Shown one piece after another: positions 1 through 11,363 of a stretch of 64,000 bases of DNA. This DNA comes from Filobasidium wieringae. Lineage: Eukaryota > Basidiomycota > Tremellomycetes > Filobasidiales > Filobasidiaceae. The DNA is taken from positions 396,731-460,730 of the forward strand of contig BCIV01000016.1 of NCBI GenBank assembly GCA_001600055.1. Reading direction: 5' to 3'. Both the position numbers and the translations under genes were made by a program. The number at the start of each line of letters is the position of its first letter. Within the stretch, counting starts at the first letter, position 1. The notes beneath the pieces are model-generated. The model did no database searches, was not told the DNA's origin, and saw only the letters and a program-made list of their open reading frames with translations.

Positions 1-180
1 GCTTGCTCTGCCTCCTTACCAGTCATCTCGTAGACCTATGTTGACAGACAGAAAATTAGGTAGGCTTGGCCGTCCAAGCTAATGATAGCTTACCCCGAGC
101 CCGATCTGAGGGATCTCCGCTCCATCATGGAGCTTGATTCTTCCCTGAAGGTTAGTCACAGTTTGGATAGAGGAAGTCAT
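1..180 (-). CDS. Aldo-keto reductase, N-terminal part (runs off left edge)
   Basis: Two exons are visible on the minus strand. The first (180 to 94, 29 codons) starts MTSSIQTV and reaches the AKR strand-1 signature DGAEIPQIGLG. It ends at a GTAAGC donor. After a 56-base intron ending in CATAG, a second exon (35 to 1) continues in frame with VYEMTGKEAEQ and leaves the window. The motif (D/N)G.EIP.IGLGVY is the typical start of NAD(P)H-dependent aldo-keto reductases, cytosolic (alpha/beta)8-barrel enzymes that reduce aldehydes and ketones. The catalytic Asp-Tyr-Lys-His residues lie outside the window, so substrate and activity cannot be judged. A tandem duplication sits about 105-190 bases upstream of the start. 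Confidence 0.8.
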
Positions 181-672
181 CTATTGTTGTTAAAGAGCTG
201 TATGAATCGATGGGTTCGGGGCTTCGAGTTCGAAGAGCGCAACTGCCAAAACCCTGCGAACGATAGATCTTGCTCATCATTCTTATAAGGTGACGCATCA
301 CATCACGTATGCACACTGCGGAAGCATAAGGTGACGCATCACATCACGTATGCACACTGCGGAAGCAAATTTAAGCTCGGTGATCGGCCGTTTCAGGTGG
401 TGGCAACGCCTGCTAGGGGTAACGACGCGTAAAATAACAACCCGACGTCTCGTCGACCATAAGAATTATCAAGCGTAATTCGATAAAAATGATTAAAGCA
501 CAAAGAGCTCAAACGATACCTCTGCCGACATGGTGTACAAGATCGAGAGGCCCTCGGAACGACGAGCGAAAAGCGAATGTTATGACAGTTGAAAAGGATA
601 GGCAGGCTCGGCATAACCTCGAAGGTGGTGGTGGATAAAAAGAAGGGTGAAGCAGACATCCAGAAGGCACAT
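181..672. other. Intergenic: AKR 5' flank and H1 3' flank
   Basis: No supported gene. The interval holds the 41-bp tandem repeat and the presumed 3' untranslated region of histone H1. Short open frames here show no recognisable protein. Confidence 0.6.
285..366. repeat. Perfect 41-bp tandem duplication
   Basis: Two identical 41-base units (285-325 and 326-366) lie head to tail. Each contains TGACGCATCA followed by CATCACGTATGCA. They sit upstream of the aldo-keto reductase start at 180 and downstream of the histone H1 stop at 673. The copies show no differences, so the duplication is recent, or selected, or an assembly artefact. Confidence 0.9.
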
Positions 673-2176
673 TTACTTCTTGGAGTTGGCGGTCTTCCTG
701 GCTACTGGGGCCTTAGGCTTAGCAGCAGGGGTAGACTTGGCTAGGTAAAGAGAACACGGAGATGGTCAGAACCCAGTTCTTCATCGCAGGTGAACTCTCC
801 AAGCATACCAGGAGTAGCCTTCTTGGGCGCAGAAGTCTTCTTAGCGGGAGCGGCAGCCTTCTTGGCAGGTGCTTTGGTAGCAGTCTTCTTAGCAGGGGCA
901 GCGGCCTTGGTAGCAGTCTATTTGAAAAGGGTTACAGTTAGACAATATCGTGAGACATATTGATCGATGTTGCTCACCTTGGCAGGGGCCTTCTTCGCAG
1001 CAGCAGGAGCAGAAGCAGGTGCTGCCTTCTTGGTAGCAGGAGCGGCAGCCTTCTTCGCAGGGGCAGCAGCAGCCGCAGGGGGAGAGTTCTCCTTGTTCTT
1101 GGAGGCGCTCTGGGGAACAAGCAAAAGATCAGCCTCACTAAATTAAGATCCAGACGATCAGGAACAGAGCCTACCTTCTTGATCAACTTGACCTTTCCAC
1201 CGGCACCCTTGGGCTGCTCGAAAACGTTGACCTCGACTCCTCGTGCGATAGCCTTGTTGACGTGGTTTAAGTTGGCGGCAGAGGACATGTCGAGCTTGTA
1301 CTTGTCCGCCAAGAACTTCTTGATCGCAGGACGAGAGACTCCTTGACGAGCTTCCGTTGAGCTGACGATGCATTCCTATTGCAGACAAGGTACGCGAACG
1401 GTCGAATCAGTAAGAATAAAAAGGACAGGGGTGAGAACCAAGAGGTGAGAAAGGAGAAAGCCGAACAACGGTTGACAAAGCAACGGGTCATCGGGAAGGG
1501 AGTCTCAACGATCCTTCGGCGCGCGAGGAGGCTCTTGAAAACCTGCCCAATCAGGTAATTAAACTTTCAAGCCGATTGTCTCAACTCCCAATCGATCCAG
1601 CAGCGCCCAAATTTCGCAGAGTAGCAGTCAAGACCACCTTGTGCCCGAATCTGTGGTCACTTGTGTCTCCACCGTTGTCCAGACGGGTAGGGATGGTGAG
1701 AGAATATTGGTCCTTATTCGCGTCCCGACGCGCCAACTCTCTTCGAGCGATTACACGTGACGCAGGGTCCAATCATCGTTGATATTATGATCGAGTTTGC
1801 TTTTCAGTATTGAAGCTCAGAGAGAAGAGAGGAAGAGGGTGGGAGAAGGGTTGCATTTGTAATGAAGATAGGGCGAAATGAAACGCTGCCAAGATCGCGA
1901 CCGAGAAACCGGATCGTTTCGTTTGTTTTTTGTGATCGGTTTTTCATCTCGATCGTCCGAGCTTGAGATTGAGACGATGCTTGTTCGCTTCAGAACCATG
2001 CATATGCCACAATGCTCGCCACGTTCCATCCAAGAGATCTCCCACATCGGAAAGGAGGTACTAGCCAACTCGGACGCGGAAAGGCAACTCACCTGGATCA
2101 TAGCCTGGAAGGAAGGGTGGGGGGCGGGAGCCTTGGCCTTGGAAGGAGCAGGTTTCCTGGTAGTAGTGGGAGCCAT
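673..2176 (-). CDS. Linker histone H1
   Basis: Five exons (2176-2093, 1375-1175, 1109-978, 917-809, 740-673) join in frame to 197 residues. The first exon encodes a short Pro/Lys/Ala-rich tail and the start of the winged-helix globular domain (HPSFQAMIQ). The second completes this domain (about residues 22-95), with GVSRPAIKKFLADKY and NHVNKAIARGVE typical of H1/H5. The rest is a Lys/Ala/Pro-rich C-terminal tail with repeated PAKKA and ATKAP motifs. The product binds linker DNA and compacts chromatin in the nucleus. The first intron is about 717 bases, roughly ten times the local norm. The gene is divergent from histone H3. The family call is secure; exon ends are predictions but keep the frame exactly. 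Confidence 0.93.
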
Positions 2177-3408
<1,232 letters not shown>

Positions 3409-4003
3409 GCGGGTCGCCTGACTCTTCCCTCTTGCACCTCTTTCGCCCCTCCCGCTTGATCCTCTCCTGACCGGGCTCTGGATTCGATAAACACCCTTCT
3501 GGCCAATGGACGGCATCGGTTCCAATTCCCCCCCAAGAAGGATTTAGTTTACCTATCTAATTACTTGGCTCGTGCGCCTTTCTTGTCATGTAGCTACTTC
3601 GTTTTCGCTTGAACTTCGCTGCACTTGTTGCGCTATTATAACTATCACATCATTTTTACATACCTAAGTTTGCCGCCACGACAGCTTGAATGTCCAATGT
3701 CGTTAAATATGTCATTCTCACTGCCTCCCCGTTGCCCCAGCCAGCGAGACCAGGAATAGCGATGGGCACTTGGCACACAGGTTTTCTAGTGGATATTGCT
3801 GTCATATGTCATCATTGCAAAACACTTCCTCCATTTTCGCTGAGGTTCATTTACATATTCGTCAAGTCGTACATAGCTACACGGAAAGCTCATCAACCCT
3901 AGCCCTGATCTTTTTTACTTTCCGCATGAGCAACTCAAGGTTCTCAGTCCTATAGCGTCAGGAATCATCAGCAAACATCTCAAGGTCAAAATTGGTGTTC
4001 ATC
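3409..4003. other. Convergent 3' flank between H3 and NUP82
   Basis: About 600 bases between two converging stop codons. I see no protein-coding or RNA gene; it probably holds both 3' untranslated regions. Confidence 0.6.
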
Positions 4004-7000
4004 TCACTCTTGCTTGATCTGAGAAGCCACCTCGGGCGCTGGACGGTCGTTAGTGGAGCTCGAGAAAGCCGTTTTCGAAGCTACGCGTTTGTATTCAGGT
4101 TGCACTGCCGCCAAGCGCCTTTCGAGCTGTTGTTCACGACCTGCTATCAGCGGGTCCATCATCGAATTTCATAGGACGTTCAGCTTACCGAGCTGCGCTT
4201 GCCATCAAGCGATGATTCTCCGCCGCTCAGCAATGCTTCCGTACGTTGTAGCTCGGCCTGCCATTCGGTCTCCTTCACGGTCAATCCTGGTTGCAAGTTG
4301 TTCATGAGAGTCGTTTGTACCGAAGTGACACGTTGGTTGATATCCCTTTGCGTCCTCATGATCCTTTCGAACCGCTTCTTCATGTCATCGACGCTGCCTC
4401 CCACACCCTGGCCTAACAGACCCTCATCGTGATCGCCGGACTGTTCTCCCTTGAGCTCTGCGACCTTTTTCATGGCCTCTTTCAGTCGTTGTAATTGCCA
4501 AGCCACCTCCTTGACCTGGAGATCTGCTCGACCTTCCACTCGGTTTGCAATCTTCTTGACCTCCAAGATCGCCTCGCCGTACGCCTGAGTCAAGGTGCCC
4601 ATCGTCTTCAGATCTGTTGCTGAGACATCATCTAGCCGCTTATTGCCGACCGATTGAACGATCTCCGTTCGTTGATCTTTAGCCTTCAAGATGGGGTTAT
4701 AGTCCCAATCCCTAGAAGTCTCGCCCTCAAGGTATGAGTTCAGAGGTTCAGTCACGTCGGACGACGACCTGGCGCCAGCTAGAGACATGCGCGAAAGCCC
4801 TAAGCTTTCTACCTCTTGTGTGGGCGCATGCTCGAACTCGTTCATAGGTAGACCTATGCAATCGCTTTCGGATGTAAGGGCGAGCAGCGCGTACCCGATG
4901 TCGATATCACTGATCACCGCTGTCCCTACAACAGGAAGCAACGCAGATTGTCTAACACACAGAGGATAGTCAGCAATACAGGAAAGTTGTCCAGGATGAT
5001 GACGACTCACCCGTTCTGACCGGTCCAAGTATCGATTGCCCAATCGGACAGACACTTGACCTTGCGTTTCCAAAGCTGAACCATCTCCATGGCTTCCTGC
5101 TCGACGTCTTGCATCGTCAAAGCTTGTGCAAGCGCAGTCACGAACGGTCGTATGCTGATCCAATGTACACCTAGGGCGTGTTGCACATAGATCGAAGTAG
5201 GATCGAGCGGGTCTTTTGAGAGCAGTGGAGGATGAGGGATGACGGATGATAGACTTTCAGTCTGCTGATCCTGGAGGTTTTCCAAGATCTGTAGGTCGAT
5301 AGAGTCGAAAGCGACCAGTGTAGGGAGCGGCTCCTCTTCCTCCTCCTGTAAGCGTGGTAATGTTAGACCTCACTTCAGCCTATATATGTATAAACCAATC
5401 GACTTACCTTGAGTTGCTCATCCACTTCCCATTCTGCCTCGACCTTTTGCGTCTCCAAGTGAAGATCCACCCTCCCATCCATCCAACTCAGAGCAATCAC
5501 GTTCAACCCAGTCCTAATCGACAACGTATCCTCGTGCCCCTTTGCTAATGTATCCACATGATCAGCTAGGACCAAGATGTCGCTTGCGACCCCTTCCACG
5601 CCCCAACCTGCTTCTTCCGAGAGAGGTAGTTGAGTGGGTTCAGGGAGAACCAAATACGGTCCTTGTCGCTTGACCCTCTTCCCATCCCTGGGAGGTCTAA
5701 CGGGGTAAGAATGGTCTCCCATCAGGTTGGAGGAGAAAGATTCATCGGATTTATGAGCGTCGATTTGTCTATTCAAGCTTCTCGCCCATTTCTGCTGTGC
5801 GGCCAGTCTTTTACCCAACGAGCCATGCTCCGTGAGGGAAAAGCGCGTGGAGTTGGTCAAAGCGCTGGTAGATGAAGGGTGTGATGTTCGATGTTGTTGA
5901 GCTTTGCTACCGAGGTAGAGATTAAGGGCTTGAATGTTATTTTCCGGTACGACACTGTCCCGAGCAGAAAGCAACTGTCAGCATTTTGTCTCCTCTCTTC
6001 CCGAAGTGAACGATGGAGAACTCACGCAAACTCAGGCAGGAACGGACAGATCGTCCAAACATCTCCATTCCCCATCAGACCCCATACAGCCAAAGAACCC
6101 CACTCCCCCTCTCCCTTTCCGATATCAAACGATACTGCCGTCCGTCCCGAAACATCTTCCGCTGTGAACGTGGATTTCCTAGATGTTTTGGGGTTGGTAT
6201 TAAGTCCGTTAGGATCTAGACTGGAAGAAGCGTTAAGAGAAGGGAAGGGTACGGAAGGATGCATAGGGATCGCTTGAAGCGGGATTGAGGAAGAATGAGA
6301 TGTATCGAATTCCCTAAACGATCGGATTAGCTACCCTGGTCTGGTCTTGTGTGATGCACTTCAAGGGAGACCCACCGAAGGATCGTGTCATCCGTCAAGA
6401 CGAGCAGACTAGTTCCGTATTCTCCCCATGGATGCCACCGAGTCTTGACGATGTTGCACTTTCCAGCCTCATTGTAGAGGTCACAAGCGATTTTCGTTCC
6501 CCTATGTAGACATTCAGTACCTTAATCGAGTGTGAACGAAGGTTCGGCAGACTCACTTGCACTTGACGATCTTCCCAACACTACCGGACCCAGGAACGGG
6601 AGTAGTTTGAGCCAACGAACCAAGTGGAGGAAGCATGATGACGGCCAATTCCTTCCTCCCCACCAGAGCCAATAGCTTATTCGTTGGATTCAAAACGAGT
6701 TGATGAACTTGGAAATCGATGTCCGGATTCTGCAAGATCTATAAAATGAAAAATAGGGGTGACAAATCAGCCCCATTAGGCCCATACCCTTACCTGGCCG
6801 ACATACCCAATACCTCTCCTCCCCATCCCCCTTAGCCTCTCCCAAATCCAAAACACGAACTTCCTTTCCAACGAGCACGATCAACTCCCTCCCTCCTCTG
6901 ACAACACATCTCTCTCTCCTCTGAGCATAATCTCCCCCCAGACTCTCGTCGAACTCATCTTCCTCCGCTGCAGCTAGATTTGAGATCCCGAAGGTGTTCT

Positions 7001-7112
7001 TACGGTCTGCAGAGGGAGTAAGGGAAGGTTGAGTCGAGGTGGAGGGGGAAGAGAAGGTTGGATGGGATGAGAGGTAGGATAACCATGTCGGGTTGCTGCT
7101 ATTACTGGCCAT
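4004..7112 (-). CDS. NUP82: Nucleoporin NUP82/NUP88-like
   Basis: A multi-exon minus-strand gene beginning MASNSSNPTWLSYL at 7112. The N-terminal half reads as a beta-propeller of the Nup88 type, with HQLVLNPTNKLLALVG and the block RWHPWGEYGTSLLVLTDD. The C-terminal part is rich in heptad-like helices (LQRLKEAMKKVAELKG, FERIMRTQRDINQRV), matching the coiled coil that anchors Nup82/Nup88 to the cytoplasmic face of the nuclear pore with Nup159 and Nsp1. A last exon ending IKQE-stop at 4004 carries more coiled coil (REQQLERRLAAVQPEY). Its junction is ambiguous: the obvious GTAAGC donor near 4180 gives the wrong phase, while a GC donor or an earlier GTACGG donor restores the frame. Family assignment is by these signatures only. 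Confidence 0.82.
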
Positions 7113-7381
7113 GATGAGAGTCTCTCACGCCCTTCTATGGAATCTACAGTCTATCAATTGGTCTTGTGAATGTGTGAATGTAGAGAACGAAGCTGAAGAT
7201 TGACCTGATTCCCGGTCAATTCGAGCATTCGCGCTAAAGAAAGTACGAATATCCACCTCGATTTCATCGTCAACTTCGACCTCGTTGCATCCTCTTAGCA
7301 CCACCGTTCACCGAGATCTAGCCTTCTCTCTGACCTCTGGTCGATCTGTACAATTCCACACAGATCGTAAATCAATTTCCT

Positions 7382-8614
7382 ATGATGCCACCCAAACCGC
7401 ACCCAAGTCGTCATCAAATCGAACAAGTCCTGCACCGGATCTCGCACCCTCCCTCTTCCTCTACCTCCTCTCAAAGCTCGACGTCCGGAGGATCTTCCGG
7501 TGGGAAAGGATTGTTTGAACTATTATACGTCTCTCACGATCGTTGGCCCTTCTCCCGTGGTTCCAGGACGGATGAGAGCGGGAATCCAGAACGAGGAAAT
7601 GGAATTGGGCGTGATAAGGGGAGGGAGGAAGTGAGGATGGCGATAATGGATTCTAGTTATAATCCACCTACTTTGGCCCATGAGGAGATGGCCGCTTCTC
7701 TTTTTCCACCTTCTTCTTCTGCACTTTTGAACACTTCATCGACACCGACTTCGACTTCGACATCAACGTTAACATCCATGTCCGCGTCCTCATCCGCACA
7801 ACCATCAGAGAGATATACAGCCCGACTCCTCCTCCTCTCCCCCTCAAACGTAGACAAGACCCTTAAACCGGGGGACGCAACCCTCGCTCAAAGGATAGAG
7901 ATGATGATCCTCCTCGCTCAAGATATTCAAGATCGCCAGGGCCACCTGGACGATCAAGCATCAACCTCAGAACAGAGCTCGGACGGATCGTTGAGGAACA
8001 TCGCAGTGGGAGTTCTGAACTTTGCTACGTTTGTCGGGAAGAGTGTTATTCTGCATGATTGGATGAGGGGAAGGTGTGATGATTTGGTTACCGCTGAAAA
8101 GCATGAGGACGGGGTGGGAAAGGATCTCAGCACAATCACGACGAATGAACCTTCCCCTGCAAACGCCCAGGATTCGAGTCATTCTGAGAAGGAATTGGAC
8201 CTCCATTTAAGCTTTATCATCGGAAGTGATACCCTCACTCGACTCTTTGTCGAGAAATATTACCCACCCAGCACGGTCTTTCCTCAAATCGGATCCAACA
8301 TGTCGGAACAACTCGATCATTTCTTCAACAACGATGGGTCTAGTATCGTCTCCTTCCCTCGACACAATTCTAAAGAGGACGAAGAGAAGGAGCACGAGTA
8401 CGTGAGGGGGAACGAATATTGCCGACCTCTAGTGCGGGACGGGAAGATCCGGTTGACTCAAGGTAACCCGGGGGGGAAATTGACGTTGCATCAAATGTCC
8501 GGGATCAGTAGTACGCTGATAAGAAAAGCTGTCAAGGGAGAAGGTGATATCGACCAGTTATGTAGTGAGAGGATGAAGGGGTATATCGCGGAAGAAGGGT
8601 TGTATGGAGAGTAG
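7382..8614 (+). CDS. POF1-like NMN adenylyltransferase-family protein
   Basis: A single-exon 410-residue frame (a second Met at 7385 is an alternative start). The nucleotidyltransferase fold is shown by DSSYNPPTLAHEE, a variant of the (T/H)xGH adenylyl-binding site, and near the C-terminus by SGISSTLIRKA, the ISSTxxR signature. Between them are Ser/Thr-rich insertions (about residues 110-140) and a core segment LSFIIGSDTLTRLF. This matches the yeast Pof1/NMNAT-like family, implicated in NAD metabolism and protein quality control. The canonical second His of the HxGH motif is AH here with no Gly, so catalytic efficiency is uncertain. It shares a 269-base divergent interval with NUP82. Confidence 0.8.
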   Translation: MMPPKPHPSRHQIEQVLHRISHPPSSSTSSQSSTSGGSSGGKGLFELLYVSHDRWPFSRGSRTDESGNPERGNGIGRDKGREEVRMAIMDSSYNPPTLAHEEMAASLFPPSSSALLNTSSTPTSTSTSTLTSMSASSSAQPSERYTARLLLLSPSNVDKTLKPGDATLAQRIEMMILLAQDIQDRQGHLDDQASTSEQSSDGSLRNIAVGVLNFATFVGKSVILHDWMRGRCDDLVTAEKHEDGVGKDLSTITTNEPSPANAQDSSHSEKELDLHLSFIIGSDTLTRLFVEKYYPPSTVFPQIGSNMSEQLDHFFNNDGSSIVSFPRHNSKEDEEKEHEYVRGNEYCRPLVRDGKIRLTQGNPGGKLTLHQMSGISSTLIRKAVKGEGDIDQLCSERMKGYIAEEGLYGE

Positions 8615-8870
8615 TACGGTGATCAGTAGAATGTGTAACAACGTTGATAGGGCTGAAAGGGGATATGACGTGTTTATTTGATTATGATGACGTGAAGCAG
8701 CCATCGCCGATCTTGCTCGCTCGGGTCGTCTCACTCTCCGCACAGTCAGCAATTAGCATCCACTTTGTCCTCATACACGCCATTCTCCCACCGAGCCACT
8801 TAGCCACTTTGTCTATTCAACTCTCACACTACCACCTACCTACTCTCCCTTACACTAGTACCCACGCACC

Positions 8871-10853
8871 ATGTCTTCCTACATCCTCGGTATCGCGACT
8901 CAATACCCGGCTATCGAGAACACGGCGGACGACACCGAAGCGTACTTTCGAAAATGGGCAAACCCCAGTATAGGGTATGTCTAGCCCTCTTCTTTCTCAG
9001 CCGGTAGCATCCACAGTTTACTCATCTTGTATCGAACCCACTCCTCTGCTCAGGCTGGAAAAAACATGCAAAATAAACAGAGCGACCCGGATCCTCAAAC
9101 GTCCACACGTATCTGCTCTAACAGATCCGTCCCTGAACCAACCCACTCCTCCTACGATCAAAACGGTCAATACCATATTCATGGACAAGGGGGTCAATCT
9201 GGCCGTACAGGCCGCGAAGAAGGCCTTGAAAGATTGGGGTGGGAGGCTGGAGGATATCACTCATCTAGGTCAGTACGATGGAGACGTATCGTTCACGGAG
9301 AATTTCTCGGACTGATTCAAAGTCCGTGTGCGTAGTCTGTAATACCTGTACTGCCAGTGCTTATCCGTGAGTCCTATTCGTCGTGATCAATGCTTATAAT
9401 ATCGCTTGGTTTTCTAACCCACCTCCACATATCCTGCCCAATCATGAAAAGCGGATTTGATCACGCTCTCCTGATGGCTCTTGGATTACCACTCAATACC
9501 GACCGAACTCTCTTACATGGAGTAGGATGCGCAGGCAAGTCCATCCTCATCCATACGCTCTTTTTCCCCTCTTACTGACTCTAGGCCTACTTACGATCAC
9601 TCAGGAGGACTTTCTGCTCTCCGCCTAGCCAACCAATTCAGTCTTATCCCCTCCACTCGACCTCCTCGAGTCCTAGTGGTCGCTACGGAAGTGACCAGTA
9701 CCTTAGTCCGTTCGGAGCTCGAGGAGCTTGATAGAGCCTCTACCGAAAAGGATGGCGCCAAGGCAGCTATGGCGGAGATGGGTAATGTGGGGGTTTGCTT
9801 GTTCAGTGATGGGGCAAGTGCTTTAGTCGTAGGGGGCGGGGAGATCAAGGAGGATGGTGAGTTTGGACTCGTCCCGGGATTGAGAGGATTCCGGATGGAG
9901 GTTGACGCAAGATTGGTACATCGGTGGACAGAGAAAGTCAGCTTTGAGATCGAACAGACGCTTACGGAGACGTTACCCGATACCGTACCTGATCTCGGGT
10001 TCAACGTTGATGAGTGCGGATGGAAGGTGAGCTTTCGATGTTTTCGTCGGATTGTAGATTGAGAAGAACATTGGAAGCTAAATCAGGTTGTCCTGATCAG
10101 GCTATCATCTCCCCTCGCGTCCCTTCTCTCACTTCAAAAGCCGTTCCTGCAATGTACCACAACCTTCTCCAAGCCGCTTCTCTAAAACCGACTCCGCCAT
10201 CATTCATCACATCCGAAACCCCAACGTCCACCCCAGCTCCTTCCCTGGACTGGCTCATCCATCCCGGTGGAGCGTCCATCTTGGCGAAAATAGAGCAATC
10301 CCTGTCGCTCTCCCCTACCGACCATACCCGTGCCAGCTGGGAAGTTTACGTCAATAAGGGAAACACGAGCAGTGTTTCGATCGGAGCGGTAATGGAGCGG
10401 AGTAGGATGTTGGGGGGTAGGGAAGGATGCGTGGCGGTCAGTTTCGGACCGGGAGTTACGGTCGAGGGGGCTCTGTTGAGGAGGACCGGATGGAGGGGGA
10501 GGGAGGTGGAAGCGTTGAGAGCTGCTAAAGCTAACGGACATGCGAATGGGCACACGAACGGGGTGAAGAGGAAGATGGAGGGGGTGGAGGGGAGCGGAAA
10601 CGGACATACTAATGGGACGAATGGCAACCACGATGTCGAAGAACCGGCAAAGAAGAAGATCAGTCTTCCTACTCCCGATCAACTGGAGCAACCCTCCAAC
10701 TATCCCGGGAAGTTTGAACATGGGACGATCAACGGGGAGGTGAATGGGATCATCAACGGAGCAGAATCGTTCACCAGGAAGAACCCTCATCCAGAGGAAG
10801 ACGCGCAGGATGGGGAAGGAGTCGCACTCCCTGACGTGGACGCGCAATTATGA
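8871..10853 (+). CDS. Type III polyketide synthase (chalcone/stilbene synthase family)
   Basis: Six exons (8871-8974, 9054-9268, 9336-9366, 9452-9534, 9605-10026, 10101-10853) join exactly to 535 residues. The Cys-His-Asn triad is visible: C143 in GVGCAGG, H339 in WLIHPGGASIL, and N373 in KGNTSSVS. The conserved SFGPGVTVEG loop follows at about 399-408. Such homodimeric enzymes condense malonyl-CoA onto an acyl-CoA starter to make pyrones or resorcinols. His-Asn spacing (34) is close to plant chalcone synthase, but Cys-His spacing (196) is longer because of insertions before the His. A low-complexity tail of about 115 residues (about 420-535) follows, with NGHANGHTNG repeats and a KRK and KKK patch. 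Intron 4 has a GC donor (9535). Product and starter cannot be inferred. No tailoring genes are adjacent. Confidence 0.9.
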
Positions 10854-11363
10854 TTCAGGTCGAATTGACAGATACGAGGAGACACAAAAGTACACCCCTT
10901 CCGGCTTGGTGGGAGGGAGGAAACGGTCGGAATTACATCACGACGCATGGCTACGGAAAAGAATACCCCGCTACGAGCTACACGAAAAGTCGATAGGTTA
11001 CCTATATTGAATGAAAGGGATATAGCATATGCTTAATTATATCAGATACACTGGAATGGGGATGCGTGAGGTGCTGAGGTCTGAGGTTGTTCAAGCTTTG
11101 TGAAACACCTGTTCCTTCCGATAGGGAACGGTGATTAGGTCATCACGCGGATGCAAAGTCGCTGAGCGATCACTGACTGCTAGTCGTTGTAGATTGCCGG
11201 TAGATAAACCGTTTCGTTCTCTTCCTGAATAGCACTTAACCGCAGCCACCACTTTAATGTAAGCACTTTGCATCACACGGGTGTATCATTCCAAACCGAC
11301 AGCTCACTAGCATCGCCGCACTGACAGCCATCTATCCCATACGATCATCGCTCTTGTCCGGAC
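10854..11363. other. Intergenic, PKS to RMD5
   Basis: About 510 bases with no supported gene: the presumed PKS 3' untranslated region and the RMD5 promoter. Confidence 0.55.

Noticed and set aside
82..288. Plus-strand open frame of 68 codons
   Set aside because: It overlaps the aldo-keto reductase exon on the other strand, which has a family signature and exact splicing.
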